Assembly (NCBI GenBank): GCA_030434245.1
Contig: JAUISX010000005.1
Span: forward strand, 124,001 to 188,000
Direction of reading: 5' to 3'
DNA from: Porphyromonadaceae bacterium W3.11
GTDB taxonomy: Bacteria; Bacteroidota; Bacteroidia; Bacteroidales; Porphyromonadaceae
DNA length: 64,000 nt
The notes below the pieces were generated by a model. That model saw only the letters and a list, made by a program, of their open reading frames with translations. It did no database searches and was not told the DNA's origin. Of the stretch, positions 1 through 8,991 are shown piece by piece (positions within the stretch are counted from its first letter, which is position 1; each line of letters begins with the position of its first letter). Position numbers and translations under genes: made by a program.

Positions 1-107
1 ATAAGTACAGAGGATATGATGCCCAGAATCATTGCGAATCCAAGGATTGCAAATAAATATCCTATGCTAGGCTTTGCAGCTTGATTGTAAGACTTATATT
101 GCGGCAT
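1..107 (-). CDS. Hypothetical membrane protein, N-terminal fragment (runs off the left edge)
   Basis: An open frame begins at an ATG at 107 on the minus strand and is still open at base 1. The 35 visible residues start MPQYKSYNQAAK and continue into a hydrophobic stretch (GYLFAILGFAMILGIISS) that looks like a first membrane segment. It lies downstream of the trxA pair on the same strand, separated by about 250 bp and a long hairpin. I do not recognise the family, and most of the gene lies outside the window. Confidence 0.5.
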   Translation of the reverse strand, partial: MPQYKSYNQAAKPSIGYLFAILGFAMILGIISSVL

Positions 108-251
108 TAGTTATAATAAGTTTTATATGTGATAAAGTCTAAAAGCAAAGATACTATATTACGATAAGCCCACACAATCTCAGAGAGTTCTTTCATATCT
201 AGAAACAATATAGTGAGAGAGTATAGAGCCGCTATAAGGAGAGCCATTTAC

Positions 252-311
252 GATATCATAAGTGTCGGGAATAGTTCTTCGCGAACCATACCCGACACTT
301 ACGATGATATC
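252..311. other. Long imperfect hairpin
   Basis: GATATCAT-AAGTGTCGGG on the left pairs with CCCGACACTT-ACG-ATGATATC on the right. An inner pairing of GTTC with GAAC closes a small loop. The whole element is about 60 nt with one 2-nt bulge. It sits downstream of the minus-strand trxA/small-membrane-protein pair. No U-tract follows on either strand, so it is not a classical terminator. It may stabilise a transcript 3' end or be a small palindromic repeat element. Confidence 0.55.
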
Positions 312-358
312 ACTACCTGTTTCAGAAGCTTCATCAGGAGAATACTTACTTATCATCT

Positions 359-562
359 CTAATATGAATTACTCTTTTGCCTCCTTTTGGTGAGTCTTCT
401 TCTTATCCATAGACTCACAAGGTCAGCGAGTACTGCTCCTATGGTAATGAATACAGCAGTCCTCAAATCATAGAACCCAAAGAATGTAGGGATCATAATA
501 ATCAAGAATAGCAGTATCGAAGCTATTACATACCCTACTATAAACTTATGATTAGTATTCAT
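359..562 (-). CDS. Small two-TM membrane protein
   Basis: This is a 67-residue protein with two predicted membrane segments (about residues 8-28 and 33-52), a short hydrophilic N-terminus and a basic tail (RRRLTKRRQK) expected to stay in the cytoplasm. The start codon lies 15 bp after the end of trxA on the same strand, so the two are probably co-transcribed. I do not recognise a named family. Its size and topology resemble the DUF4229-like small membrane proteins common in Bacteroidota, but that comparison is only by appearance. Confidence 0.6.
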   Translation of the reverse strand: MNTNHKFIVGYVIASILLFLIIMIPTFFGFYDLRTAVFITIGAVLADLVSLWIRRRLTKRRQKSNSY

Positions 563-577
563 CGCCGTTTATGATTC

Positions 578-943
578 TCATTTCTTTAGTAATACCTCGT
601 TAATAGCTTGTACCAACGCATCTTTGGGTAGGGCTCCCTGTGCCATCTGAGGAGCTCCTTCCATCGGAACAAAAAGGAGTGTAGGGATACTACGAATGCC
701 AAAGATACTTGCCAGCTCTAGCTCTACTTCAGTATTGACTTTATATATGTGTATCTGATCAGCATACTCTTCAGATAGCTCATCCAGGACAGGAGATAAT
801 GCTTTACATGGACCACACCACCCAGCATAAAAGTCTATGATGGCAGGCTTATCGCCCAGATATTCCCAGTTTTCCGGGTTTTTCTCATAGTTCATGACTT
901 TTTCTAAAAAGTCCGCTTTCGTTAGTTCAATCGTCTTAGACAT
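578..943 (-). CDS. trxA: Thioredoxin
   Basis: This 121-residue thioredoxin-fold protein has the canonical active site WCGPC (Cys43 and Cys46) after the strand AIIDFYAGW, and the cis-proline loop IRSIPTLLF. It reduces disulfides in cytoplasmic proteins using electrons from thioredoxin reductase. There is no signal peptide, so it should be cytoplasmic. About 20 extra residues lie before the core compared with E. coli TrxA, which is common in Bacteroidota. It is probably followed in the same transcript by a small two-TM protein. Confidence 0.95.
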   Translation of the reverse strand: MSKTIELTKADFLEKVMNYEKNPENWEYLGDKPAIIDFYAGWCGPCKALSPVLDELSEEYADQIHIYKVNTEVELELASIFGIRSIPTLLFVPMEGAPQMAQGALPKDALVQAINEVLLKK

Positions 944-1710
944 AACTTCTTCTTTTATTATTCATTGTCACTACGTCCGTGTAATGATTTCTAAATTTAT
1001 TATTTATACGCGTTTAGTCCACCGTAGGTAAGTATCACATGGGTATCCATATCGGGCTATCCTCTAAGCTTTGCCACAGACCTAACACTATCACTTCACG
1101 AACTGTTCGTAATCACATTCGTATGATATTTATACAACTATATGAGTCCTATTATTGTTCGTCACACTTAAGTGTAAAATAGTTTTTGAGTGATTGTATC
1201 ATCTGTTGTAACGTATTGTAATTCTATAGAGTGTATCATCATGATATTTACTAAGGAGGTGTTTTGATTATGTAGATGTATAGAGGATTTGACCCCTCTT
1301 AGTGATTCCTAACAAAATGTTTTGGTTTATGCTATTTGTGGGACATATGGAGGCCATTTTTGCTAGACATAGGAGAAAGAATTGTTTCATATAGGAAAAA
1401 GAAATTTTCTCTATGAGAAGAAGAAATCCTTTATATAGGAAGAAATCAGCTAATAACTGAGCCGATTTTTTAATCTCTCCCTTTCATTTTGTAGTCCGTA
1501 TAACTATGCTGTCTCATTAATTTCAGACAATTTATGGCTCTTAGTTGTATCGAGTGGGGGATTGTCATATTGCTATACATTTGCTGAAATTATAGTTCTA
1601 GACCGACATCCGAACGATTTCAAGTAATTATCTTCAGAACTATTTCCTTATTTGTGGTTAAGATCGTATGGATTAGGAGTGAAAAAGGAGTGAATTTTTT
1701 CTTTTGAATA
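944..1710. other. Gene-free intergenic region
   Basis: No convincing gene is seen on either strand over about 770 bp. It contains a 12-bp perfect palindrome ACACTTAAGTGT at 1164-1175 and, at 1352-1439, four 22-bp tandem units annotated separately. The right end runs into the tRNA-Asn promoter. Confidence 0.6.
1352..1439 (-). repeat. 22-bp tandem units (four copies)
   Basis: Read on the minus strand, four consecutive 22-nt units begin CCTATAT, CTCATAG, CCTATAT and CCTATGT, with boundaries at 1439/1418, 1417/1396, 1395/1374 and 1373/1352. The best preserved core is CCTATATGAAAC followed by a T-rich half. Units with the same core and period occur at 28549-28614, 29173-29216 and 50953-51018. The function is unknown. 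The pattern resembles minisatellites inside non-autonomous elements. Confidence 0.6.
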
Positions 1711-1742
1711 TTTGCATACTTCGTAAAATGGTTGTATCTTTG
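1711..1742 (+). promoter_or_regulatory. Bacteroidota promoter for the tRNA-Asn pair
   Basis: A TTTG at 1711-1714 is followed after 20 nt by TATCTTTG at 1735-1742. This is the -33/-7 architecture of the Bacteroidota primary sigma factor. Transcription would start about 6 nt later and run into the two tRNA genes. Confidence 0.75.
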
Positions 1743-1783
1743 CGGAGCAGTAGTCAAAAAAGACTGTCATTGCAGTAAATAAT

Positions 1784-1857
1784 TCTTCCTTAGCTCAGTT
1801 GGTTAGAGCATCTGACTGTTAATCAGAGGGTCCTTGGTTCAAGTCCAAGAGGAAGAG
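1784..1857 (+). tRNA. tRNA-Asn (GTT), copy 1
   Basis: This is a full cloverleaf of 74 nt. The acceptor TCTTCCT pairs with AGGAAGA, the D stem is GCTC/GAGC, and the anticodon stem TCTGA/TCAGA carries loop CTGTTAA (anticodon GTT). The T stem CTTGG/CCAAG has loop TTCAAGT, and the discriminator base is G. CCA is not encoded. It is identical to the second copy 34 nt downstream. Confidence 0.97.
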
Positions 1858-1891
1858 CTGAAGATACTTTAGAAAGTTAATACACACAAAT

Positions 1892-1965
1892 TCTTCCTTA
1901 GCTCAGTTGGTTAGAGCATCTGACTGTTAATCAGAGGGTCCTTGGTTCAAGTCCAAGAGGAAGAG
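1892..1965 (+). tRNA. tRNA-Asn (GTT), copy 2
   Basis: An exact duplicate of the first tRNA-Asn, with the same stems, anticodon GTT and discriminator G. It is presumably cut from the same transcript, which ends at the hairpin terminator 7 nt downstream. Confidence 0.97.
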
Positions 1966-1971
1966 CGAGCG

Positions 1972-2003
1972 GGAGACATCCAAGTGGGTGTCTCCTTTTT
2001 TTT
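1972..2003 (+). terminator. Intrinsic terminator after the tRNA-Asn pair
   Basis: GGAGACATCC pairs with GGGTGTCTCC (one G-U pair) around loop AAGT, followed by eight T residues. Confidence 0.9.
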
Positions 2004-2083
2004 ACTATTGATTTTTTGTCACAGTTGGGGTAAAAGTTGTCATAGGATGGCAGTTTTGTCAGCAGTAAGAGGGAGCTGAGTCT

Positions 2084-2100
2084 TTGGCACGCTTATTTCA
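2084..2100 (+). promoter_or_regulatory. Possible sigma-54-type promoter upstream of groES
   Basis: The sequence TTGGCACGCTTATTTCA matches the -24/-12 pattern (TGGCAC, 5 nt, TTGC) with correct GG-N10-xC spacing and one mismatch, T for G in the -12 element. It lies about 58 bp before the groES start. No better -33/-7 promoter is visible in the same stretch, and no CIRCE inverted repeat is present. Sigma-54 use is an inference from this match alone. Confidence 0.35.
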
Positions 2101-2157
2101 TATCTCTTCATAAAGAGTTATGACATTTAATTTATAACATATTAAAATTGATTAGAA

Positions 2158-2433
2158 ATGACAATCAAACCATTAGCAGACAGAGTATTGATATTACCTG
2201 TTGCAGCAGAAGAGAAGACAGCTAGCGGGATCATTATCCCAGATACAGCTAAAGAGAAACCACTTCAAGGTACAGTAAAGGCTGTTGGAGAAGGCACTAA
2301 AGATGAGAAGATGCTTCTAAAGGAAGGCAATACTGTATTGTACGGTAAGTATGCTGGGACAGAACTCGAATTCGATGGAGTGAAGTACATTATGATGCGT
2401 CAGAGTGATGTCTTGGCGGTCATCGAAAAGTAA
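2158..2433 (+). CDS. groES: Co-chaperonin GroES
   Basis: This 91-residue heptameric co-chaperonin caps the GroEL folding chamber. The N-terminus MTIKPLADRVLILPV is the family signature, the mobile loop follows (EEKTASGIIIPDTAKEKP, about residues 18-35), and the protein ends in the conserved MMRQSDVLAVIE. The length is normal. It lies 30 bp upstream of groEL in the usual two-gene heat-shock operon. Confidence 0.98.
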   Translation: MTIKPLADRVLILPVAAEEKTASGIIIPDTAKEKPLQGTVKAVGEGTKDEKMLLKEGNTVLYGKYAGTELEFDGVKYIMMRQSDVLAVIEK

Positions 2434-2445
2434 TCCGAACTATAA

Positions 2446-4092
<1,647 letters not shown>

Positions 4093-4115
4093 TCTCTGAC
4101 CACTAAATATAATTC

Positions 4116-4168
4116 AAAAAGATTGAGGAGTGCTAATACGATCCAAGCACACCTCAATCTTTTTTTTT
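4116..4168 (+). terminator. groESL terminator
   Basis: AAAAAGATTGAGG pairs with CCTCAATCTTTTT, with a further inner pairing GTGCT/AGCAC, and a run of nine T residues follows. Confidence 0.9.
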
Positions 4169-4196
4169 AATACTACAAATGGAAGTGGTATCTTTG
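4165..4196 (+). promoter_or_regulatory. Promoter for panC
   Basis: TATCTTTG at 4189-4196 is a perfect Bacteroidota -7 box. A TTTT at 4165-4168, inside the groESL terminator T-tract, lies 20 nt upstream in the -33 position. The panC start follows 33 bp later. Confidence 0.55.
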
Positions 4197-4229
4197 TACA
4201 TCTTTAGTATTACATAATAGACTACAAAA

Positions 4230-5087
4230 ATGAAAATAGCTAAGACAAGAGAAGAACTAGTACAGAAACTAGGCGAAATAAGAGAGGGAAAGAGTGTTGG
4301 TTTTGTTCCTACTATGGGAGGGCTACATGCAGGCCATCTGAGTTTGGTCAATCGCTCAAAGCAATCGTGCGATCTCACAGTAGTGAGCGTATTTCTCAAT
4401 CCAACTCAGTTTAATGATCCCAATGACCTGAAAACTTATCCCCATAATAGCGAAGATGACATAGAGCTTCTGAAAGGTGCAGGTGTGGATCTTGTATTTA
4501 TGCCAACTCCTGAGGATATGTATGATGTTGGTGAAAAAGCACCAGACTATCAGATTGGGAGGGTCGCTGAGGTAATGGAGGGTGCACATCGTCCCGGTCA
4601 TTTTCAGGGAGTTGTGTGGGTCGTAAGTAAACTATTTCGATTGGTAAAGCCCGATAAGGCTTTCTTTGGATTGAAGGACTTCCAGCAAATTGCGGTCATC
4701 AAGAGGATGATAGAGCTATCAACAGATATGAAGGGGTTGGAAATTGTCTCTTGTCCAGTGATTAGAGAGGAGGATGGACTAGCGATGAGCTCCCGCAATA
4801 ATAAGCTGAGTGCTGAGGAGCGGGCTGCGGCACCAGAGATATATAAAGCATTGCAGGATGGCGTTGAGGCCAAAGAAAAGGGTATGAGTATAGACTCTGT
4901 ACATACACAAGTGGTACAGCAGATTAATGGTAATCCATTACTGACGGTCGAGTATTTTAGTATCGTTGATGGGGATACCTTGGAGGAGATCTCTGAATGG
5001 CAACCTAATGCGGTGGGCTGTATCACAGTTTTCTGCGGAGATGATGTTCGTCTAATTGATCATATTGCTTTTAATGGTGAAGAATAG
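4230..5087 (+). CDS. panC: Pantothenate synthetase
   Basis: This 285-residue cytoplasmic enzyme joins pantoate and beta-alanine, using ATP, to make pantothenate, the precursor of coenzyme A. The nucleotidyltransferase HIGH-type motif is in FVPTMGGLHAGHLSLV (residues 25-40), followed by the conserved VSVFLNPTQF, FFGLKDFQQ and EEDGLAMSSRN segments. Length is typical. The 3' end overlaps the start of the next gene by 14 bp, so the two are probably translated from one message. Confidence 0.97.
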   Translation: MKIAKTREELVQKLGEIREGKSVGFVPTMGGLHAGHLSLVNRSKQSCDLTVVSVFLNPTQFNDPNDLKTYPHNSEDDIELLKGAGVDLVFMPTPEDMYDVGEKAPDYQIGRVAEVMEGAHRPGHFQGVVWVVSKLFRLVKPDKAFFGLKDFQQIAVIKRMIELSTDMKGLEIVSCPVIREEDGLAMSSRNNKLSAEERAAAPEIYKALQDGVEAKEKGMSIDSVHTQVVQQINGNPLLTVEYFSIVDGDTLEEISEWQPNAVGCITVFCGDDVRLIDHIAFNGEE

Positions 5088-6567
5088 TCTGAGGGTAGGC
5101 TTATTGTTTTTGTATCTCTTTTGTGGCTGCCTTGCCTTATCTGCTCACGAATTGCCGAAGCGAAAGCAAGAGATGCGTGCGGTATGGCTGACCACAATAT
5201 ATGGATTGGACTGGCCCAAAAAGCCCGCTGCTAATACTAGAGATGAAGAACAACAGCAAAGGGAGTTAGTGACGATATTAGATCGTTTGGAGAGAGCTGG
5301 TATTAATACCGTCTTTCTACAGGTTAGGGGTAGGGGTACCTTGATTTATCCATCCGAATTGGAATCGATGAGTCCCGATTTCCTATCTACTAGGAGTCAG
5401 GGGAGCCTAGGGTATGATCCATTGGCCTTTGCTATCGATGAGTGTAATAAGAGAGGTATAGCTCTACATGTTTGGTATGTTGTTATCCCATTGGGTAATG
5501 ATAGATATGCCAGACGATTGCCTGCTAATGCTTATGTTAATAAGTATAGACAGTCCTGCCTGCATTACCAAGGTGAGTGGTATATGGATCCTGCCCGTGT
5601 GGAGACTGCATTTCACATGCGTAGGTTGGTGAAAGAGCTTTTAGATCATTATGATGTAGCCGGTATTCATCTAGATTATATTCGTTATCCTGATAACGCT
5701 CAGCGGTTTCCTGATGCTAATATGCATAGATCAATGGGTAGAGGTGTGCCCTTAGAAGATTGGCGAAGAGGTAATATTGAAAAAATTGTAGCTGAGGTTA
5801 AGGACGAGATAAATCATCATAAGAAAAGTGTGCTCTTAAGTACGGCAGTATTAGGAGCCTATAGGGAGTTACCTACTGCCAAAAGAAGGATAGGATGGAC
5901 GGCATATTCTGATGTCTATCAAGATCCAGCTGCTTGGGGTAAGAAGGGTTTGGTGGACTTTATTGTGCCGATGCTGTACTACAAAGATGATCGCTTTGCT
6001 CCCTATGTGAGAGACTGGCTAAATGTTATGAATGGCACTCCTATAGTCATGGGGCTAGGGGCCTACAGAGTGCTAAATAATGAAGGTAACTGGGCTCCTA
6101 AGATAGTCTTGGATCAGGTGGATCAGATTGGATCGAATCGAAAGATAGCTGGTGCGATATTATTTAGAACAGAGCAGTTATTAGATCAGAAGCATGGACT
6201 CTATCGAGGGATCTCTCAAAGATGGGGGTATGAAAAAAGATTGCCATACATATACAAGAGTAGTGAGGGTTTTTCGGATAATGCGGTTAGAGACTTAATG
6301 CTCGAAAAGCAAGTGGATGGACTGAAGGTTTCTTGGAAGGGTGGCGGTGAATATTACACGATCTATCTGACTAAGGAGTGTGATGAACCCAACCTTGATA
6401 CTGATCTTTATACCATCACGAGGGATAGTGAGGTGGTCATCCCTTGGAATGAGATAGAAAAGGAGACTACTATATACATTAAAGTAGGGAGTTATATGAG
6501 TACCTTATCCTTAGAAGCTCTCGAACCTGTGGGTGCGTTATACTATAATACGGAAAATGAAAAGTAA
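5074..6567 (+). CDS. Secreted GHL10-family glycoside hydrolase-like protein
   Basis: A 497-residue exported protein of the glycosyl-hydrolase-like 10 group (PF02638, formerly DUF187). The ATG at 5074, not an earlier TTG in frame, gives a clean signal peptide (SLRVGLLFLYLFCGCLALSA). The mature part opens with the family hallmark KQEMRAVWLTT, then the TIM-barrel segments LERAGINTVFLQVR, GIALHVWYV, VAGIHLDYIRYPD and a late VPMLYYKD. The substrate is probably a peptidoglycan-like or other envelope glycan, but the family is poorly characterised. The frame starts inside panC and the stop overlaps the next gene. Confidence 0.9.
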   Translation: MVKNSLRVGLLFLYLFCGCLALSAHELPKRKQEMRAVWLTTIYGLDWPKKPAANTRDEEQQQRELVTILDRLERAGINTVFLQVRGRGTLIYPSELESMSPDFLSTRSQGSLGYDPLAFAIDECNKRGIALHVWYVVIPLGNDRYARRLPANAYVNKYRQSCLHYQGEWYMDPARVETAFHMRRLVKELLDHYDVAGIHLDYIRYPDNAQRFPDANMHRSMGRGVPLEDWRRGNIEKIVAEVKDEINHHKKSVLLSTAVLGAYRELPTAKRRIGWTAYSDVYQDPAAWGKKGLVDFIVPMLYYKDDRFAPYVRDWLNVMNGTPIVMGLGAYRVLNNEGNWAPKIVLDQVDQIGSNRKIAGAILFRTEQLLDQKHGLYRGISQRWGYEKRLPYIYKSSEGFSDNAVRDLMLEKQVDGLKVSWKGGGEYYTIYLTKECDEPNLDTDLYTITRDSEVVIPWNEIEKETTIYIKVGSYMSTLSLEALEPVGALYYNTENEK

Positions 6568-6991
6568 GGAGACAAAAATAACCTATTGGGATGGGGTGAA
6601 GAGGGGATTTAAAGGGATCTTAAATTTTGAGGGAACTTCAGGCGTGAAGGAGTACTTTAGCTATATCTCTATGCTATTTATGCTGACGGTGGTACTCTTT
6701 ATTCTTACTTTTAGATTGGTGGAGATCTCCAATGAGCATGCCACCAGTGTGGTGGAGGGGTTCTTTTGGGGATTTACAGTTTTGAGTCTAGCCGCTACTT
6801 TTCGTAGATTCCAAGACATTGGTAAGTCGGGACTATTGGCATTTGTTATACCAGCAGCCTTTTACTTCACAATCATTATCAGTAACCATCCATTTGAGTG
6901 GAGCCAGATAGTTTATTACGCTTGTGTCGGTATCATTACCTATTGTGTGGTTTTGCTGATGCAGCGTCGGAGAGAAGATAAAGAATACTAG
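6557..6991 (+). CDS. DUF805 membrane protein
   Basis: A 144-residue inner-membrane protein, if the start is the ATG at 6557, which overlaps the end of the preceding gene by 11 bp. DUF805 (PF05656, YhaH-like) is suggested by the FRRFQDIGKSGLLAF motif between the membrane segments, where the family normally has RLHDIGRSGWW. Three to four hydrophobic helices are visible, and the tail is charged (QRRREDKEY). The family function is unknown. It converges on the SIS-domain gene, whose stop overlaps its own end by 4 bp. Confidence 0.8.
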   Translation: MKSKETKITYWDGVKRGFKGILNFEGTSGVKEYFSYISMLFMLTVVLFILTFRLVEISNEHATSVVEGFFWGFTVLSLAATFRRFQDIGKSGLLAFVIPAAFYFTIIISNHPFEWSQIVYYACVGIITYCVVLLMQRRREDKEY

Positions 6992-7623
6992 AGAGCGTTT
7001 TTTCTTCTGGATATAGCTCCAAGATATCCGCCATGATGACGTTTGGAGTATTCATCCTCAGTGAATCCGATAGCACTCATCGTACTGACGACTAACAAGT
7101 CTCCAATGACGGTCATCGCGGTAGTGCTAGTGGTAGGTGTCAGTCCCAGAGGACATATCTCAGGTTGACCACCAGTATATAATATGACATTCGCCTGCTC
7201 TGCTAGGATATTCTCTTTATTTCCAGTAATACAGATATACGGGATGTTTGGGATGAATCTGCGTGCTAAATCTACCAATTCTAAGATTTCACGAGTCTTT
7301 CCTGAATTAGAGATGATTAAGAGTAGGTCATTCTTAGTAATGATACCGAGATCTCCATGCTGAGCTTCACTTGGGTGTAAGAACGTAGCAGGAGTACCAG
7401 TTGAGCAGAATGTGGTGGCTATATTACCCGCAACCTGTCCGGCTTTGCCCATCCCGCTTGTGATTAGTTTGCCACCTAACTGGTGCACGTGCTTTAGGAT
7501 CAGTTCCACGGCATCATGGTAACCCTCGTCAATAGGGATATTGCTGATGACCCTAGCCTCTTCCTTAAGAAGGGCTCCCAGTTTCTCTATATTTGTATAA
7601 TCTGATATCTGACCTTTTTCCAT
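6988..7623 (-). CDS. kdsD: SIS-domain sugar-phosphate isomerase (KdsD-like)
   Basis: A 211-residue KpsF/GutQ-type protein. It probably converts ribulose 5-phosphate to arabinose 5-phosphate, the first step to Kdo for lipopolysaccharide. The SIS core is clear: KLITSGMGKAGQVAGNIATT, LHPSEAQHGDLG with the catalytic-site His, LLIISNSGKTREIL, and the Thr/Ser-rich GLTPTTSTTAMTVIGD. The ATG at 7623 is chosen over an upstream TTG. E. coli KdsD has two extra CBS domains at its C-terminus and this protein has none, so it is the short SIS-only form found in many Bacteroidota. Confidence 0.88.
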   Translation of the reverse strand: MEKGQISDYTNIEKLGALLKEEARVISNIPIDEGYHDAVELILKHVHQLGGKLITSGMGKAGQVAGNIATTFCSTGTPATFLHPSEAQHGDLGIITKNDLLLIISNSGKTREILELVDLARRFIPNIPYICITGNKENILAEQANVILYTGGQPEICPLGLTPTTSTTAMTVIGDLLVVSTMSAIGFTEDEYSKRHHGGYLGAISRRKNAL

Positions 7624-7748
7624 AATTACAAACTCTCTTAAAATGATACCTTGCACCAAGTTAATTGGTAAATTTGCGACTAGTATGCCATGCTATATTA
7701 GGAGTCTAGAGGCATCATTATTTTTTAATACGCAAAGTTAAATAAAGA

Positions 7749-8987
7749 TTGACAACATACATAACATATACCCTACCGAATGGTTTACGAGTAGCACTTT
7801 TGCCTACCCATAGCAAGGTTGCATACTGTGGCTTTGCTATTCGAAGTGGTAGCCGTGATGATCCAGAAGCTTATCCTGGCTTGGCTCATTTTGTCGAACA
7901 TATGCTTTTCAAGGGGACCAAGCATCGTAAAGCTTGGCATATCATTAATCGAATGGAGTTAGTCGGGGGGGAATTAAATGCTTATACGACTAAGGATAAT
8001 ACTTTTGTATATACCTCCGCTCCAAAACGAGATTTAGTTCGGAGTATTGAGCTACTTAATGACATCATCCGAAACTCAATCTATCCCCAAAAAGAGCTTG
8101 AGAAGGAGAGGGTCGTCGTCGCAGATGAGATTAATCTATATAAGGACTCTCCCTCGGAGCAGATTTATGATGACTTTGAGGAGTATCTATTCTCAGATAA
8201 TAGTTTGGGTCACCCTATATTAGGGGCCTATGAGAGCTTGATGCGAATGAGTAGCGAAACGTGTAGAAGCTACGCAGCACAGGCTTTTGTACCTGAGAAG
8301 ATGATATTCTTCTGTATGGGACAAATCACAGAGAAGAGATTTTCGTACTTAGTTGAAAAGTACTTGTCAGACCCCTTCGAGGCTAAGACCATTACCAATA
8401 GGGGTACAGAAAAGATAGAAGTGACTCACTTTGATAAAAAGATAGAGACACAGACATTCCAGGCACATACATTAATCGGTGGGGAAGCTCCACGTCTCAT
8501 TGATCATCAGCGTACCGAGGCCTCCGTATTGCTCAATATCTTAGCAGGGTCAAGTATGAATTGTCGGCTCAGTGTGCTGCTTAGAGAGCAGAAAGGTTGG
8601 GTTTATGGTGTTGAATCTGGTTTGTCCGTCCTACCTGATGTAGGTTGGTGGCAGTTATACTTTGGAAGTGACCCTATTCACGCTATACCGGCACTTGAGA
8701 CCACGCTCAAGGAGTTAGAGTCCATCAAGAAAAATAGTATCACCCCAACAGCCCTAAGGGCTTGGGTTAAGCAGCTGAAAGGTCAGGCTGCAATGGCGAC
8801 GGAGAATAGTGAATCGACATTCCTTAACTTTGGACGGCAGTTATTGCTCAAAGGTAAATATGATGATCTCGAAATGATGTACAAGCGATTGGATGGAGTT
8901 ACATTAGAGAGCCTGCATGAGGTCGCCAACATGATTTTTCATGAAAGAAATATATCCACCCTTATCTATGAGGGAAAAGAAGAATAA
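7749..8987 (+). CDS. M16-family zinc protease (processing-peptidase-like)
   Basis: A 412-residue protease of the pitrilysin/insulinase family. The inverted zinc motif HFVEH (His47, Glu50, His51) is intact, and the third ligand is expected in ERVVVADEINLYKDSP near residue 120. The C-terminal inactive half carries the substrate-binding RLSVLLREQKGWVYGVES. It has no signal peptide, so it should be cytoplasmic. The start appears to be TTG at 7749, because no in-frame ATG occurs before the core. The next gene begins 4 bp after its stop. Confidence 0.93.
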   Translation: MTTYITYTLPNGLRVALLPTHSKVAYCGFAIRSGSRDDPEAYPGLAHFVEHMLFKGTKHRKAWHIINRMELVGGELNAYTTKDNTFVYTSAPKRDLVRSIELLNDIIRNSIYPQKELEKERVVVADEINLYKDSPSEQIYDDFEEYLFSDNSLGHPILGAYESLMRMSSETCRSYAAQAFVPEKMIFFCMGQITEKRFSYLVEKYLSDPFEAKTITNRGTEKIEVTHFDKKIETQTFQAHTLIGGEAPRLIDHQRTEASVLLNILAGSSMNCRLSVLLREQKGWVYGVESGLSVLPDVGWWQLYFGSDPIHAIPALETTLKELESIKKNSITPTALRAWVKQLKGQAAMATENSESTFLNFGRQLLLKGKYDDLEMMYKRLDGVTLESLHEVANMIFHERNISTLIYEGKEE

Positions 8988-8991
8988 TGAT

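Noticed and set aside
1164-1175. 12-bp palindrome ACACTTAAGTGT
   Set aside because: A single short palindrome in AT-rich DNA, not placed at a promoter; may be chance.
4604-5026. 140-codon frame on the minus strand inside panC
   Set aside because: Antisense shadow of a fully supported gene, with no family features.
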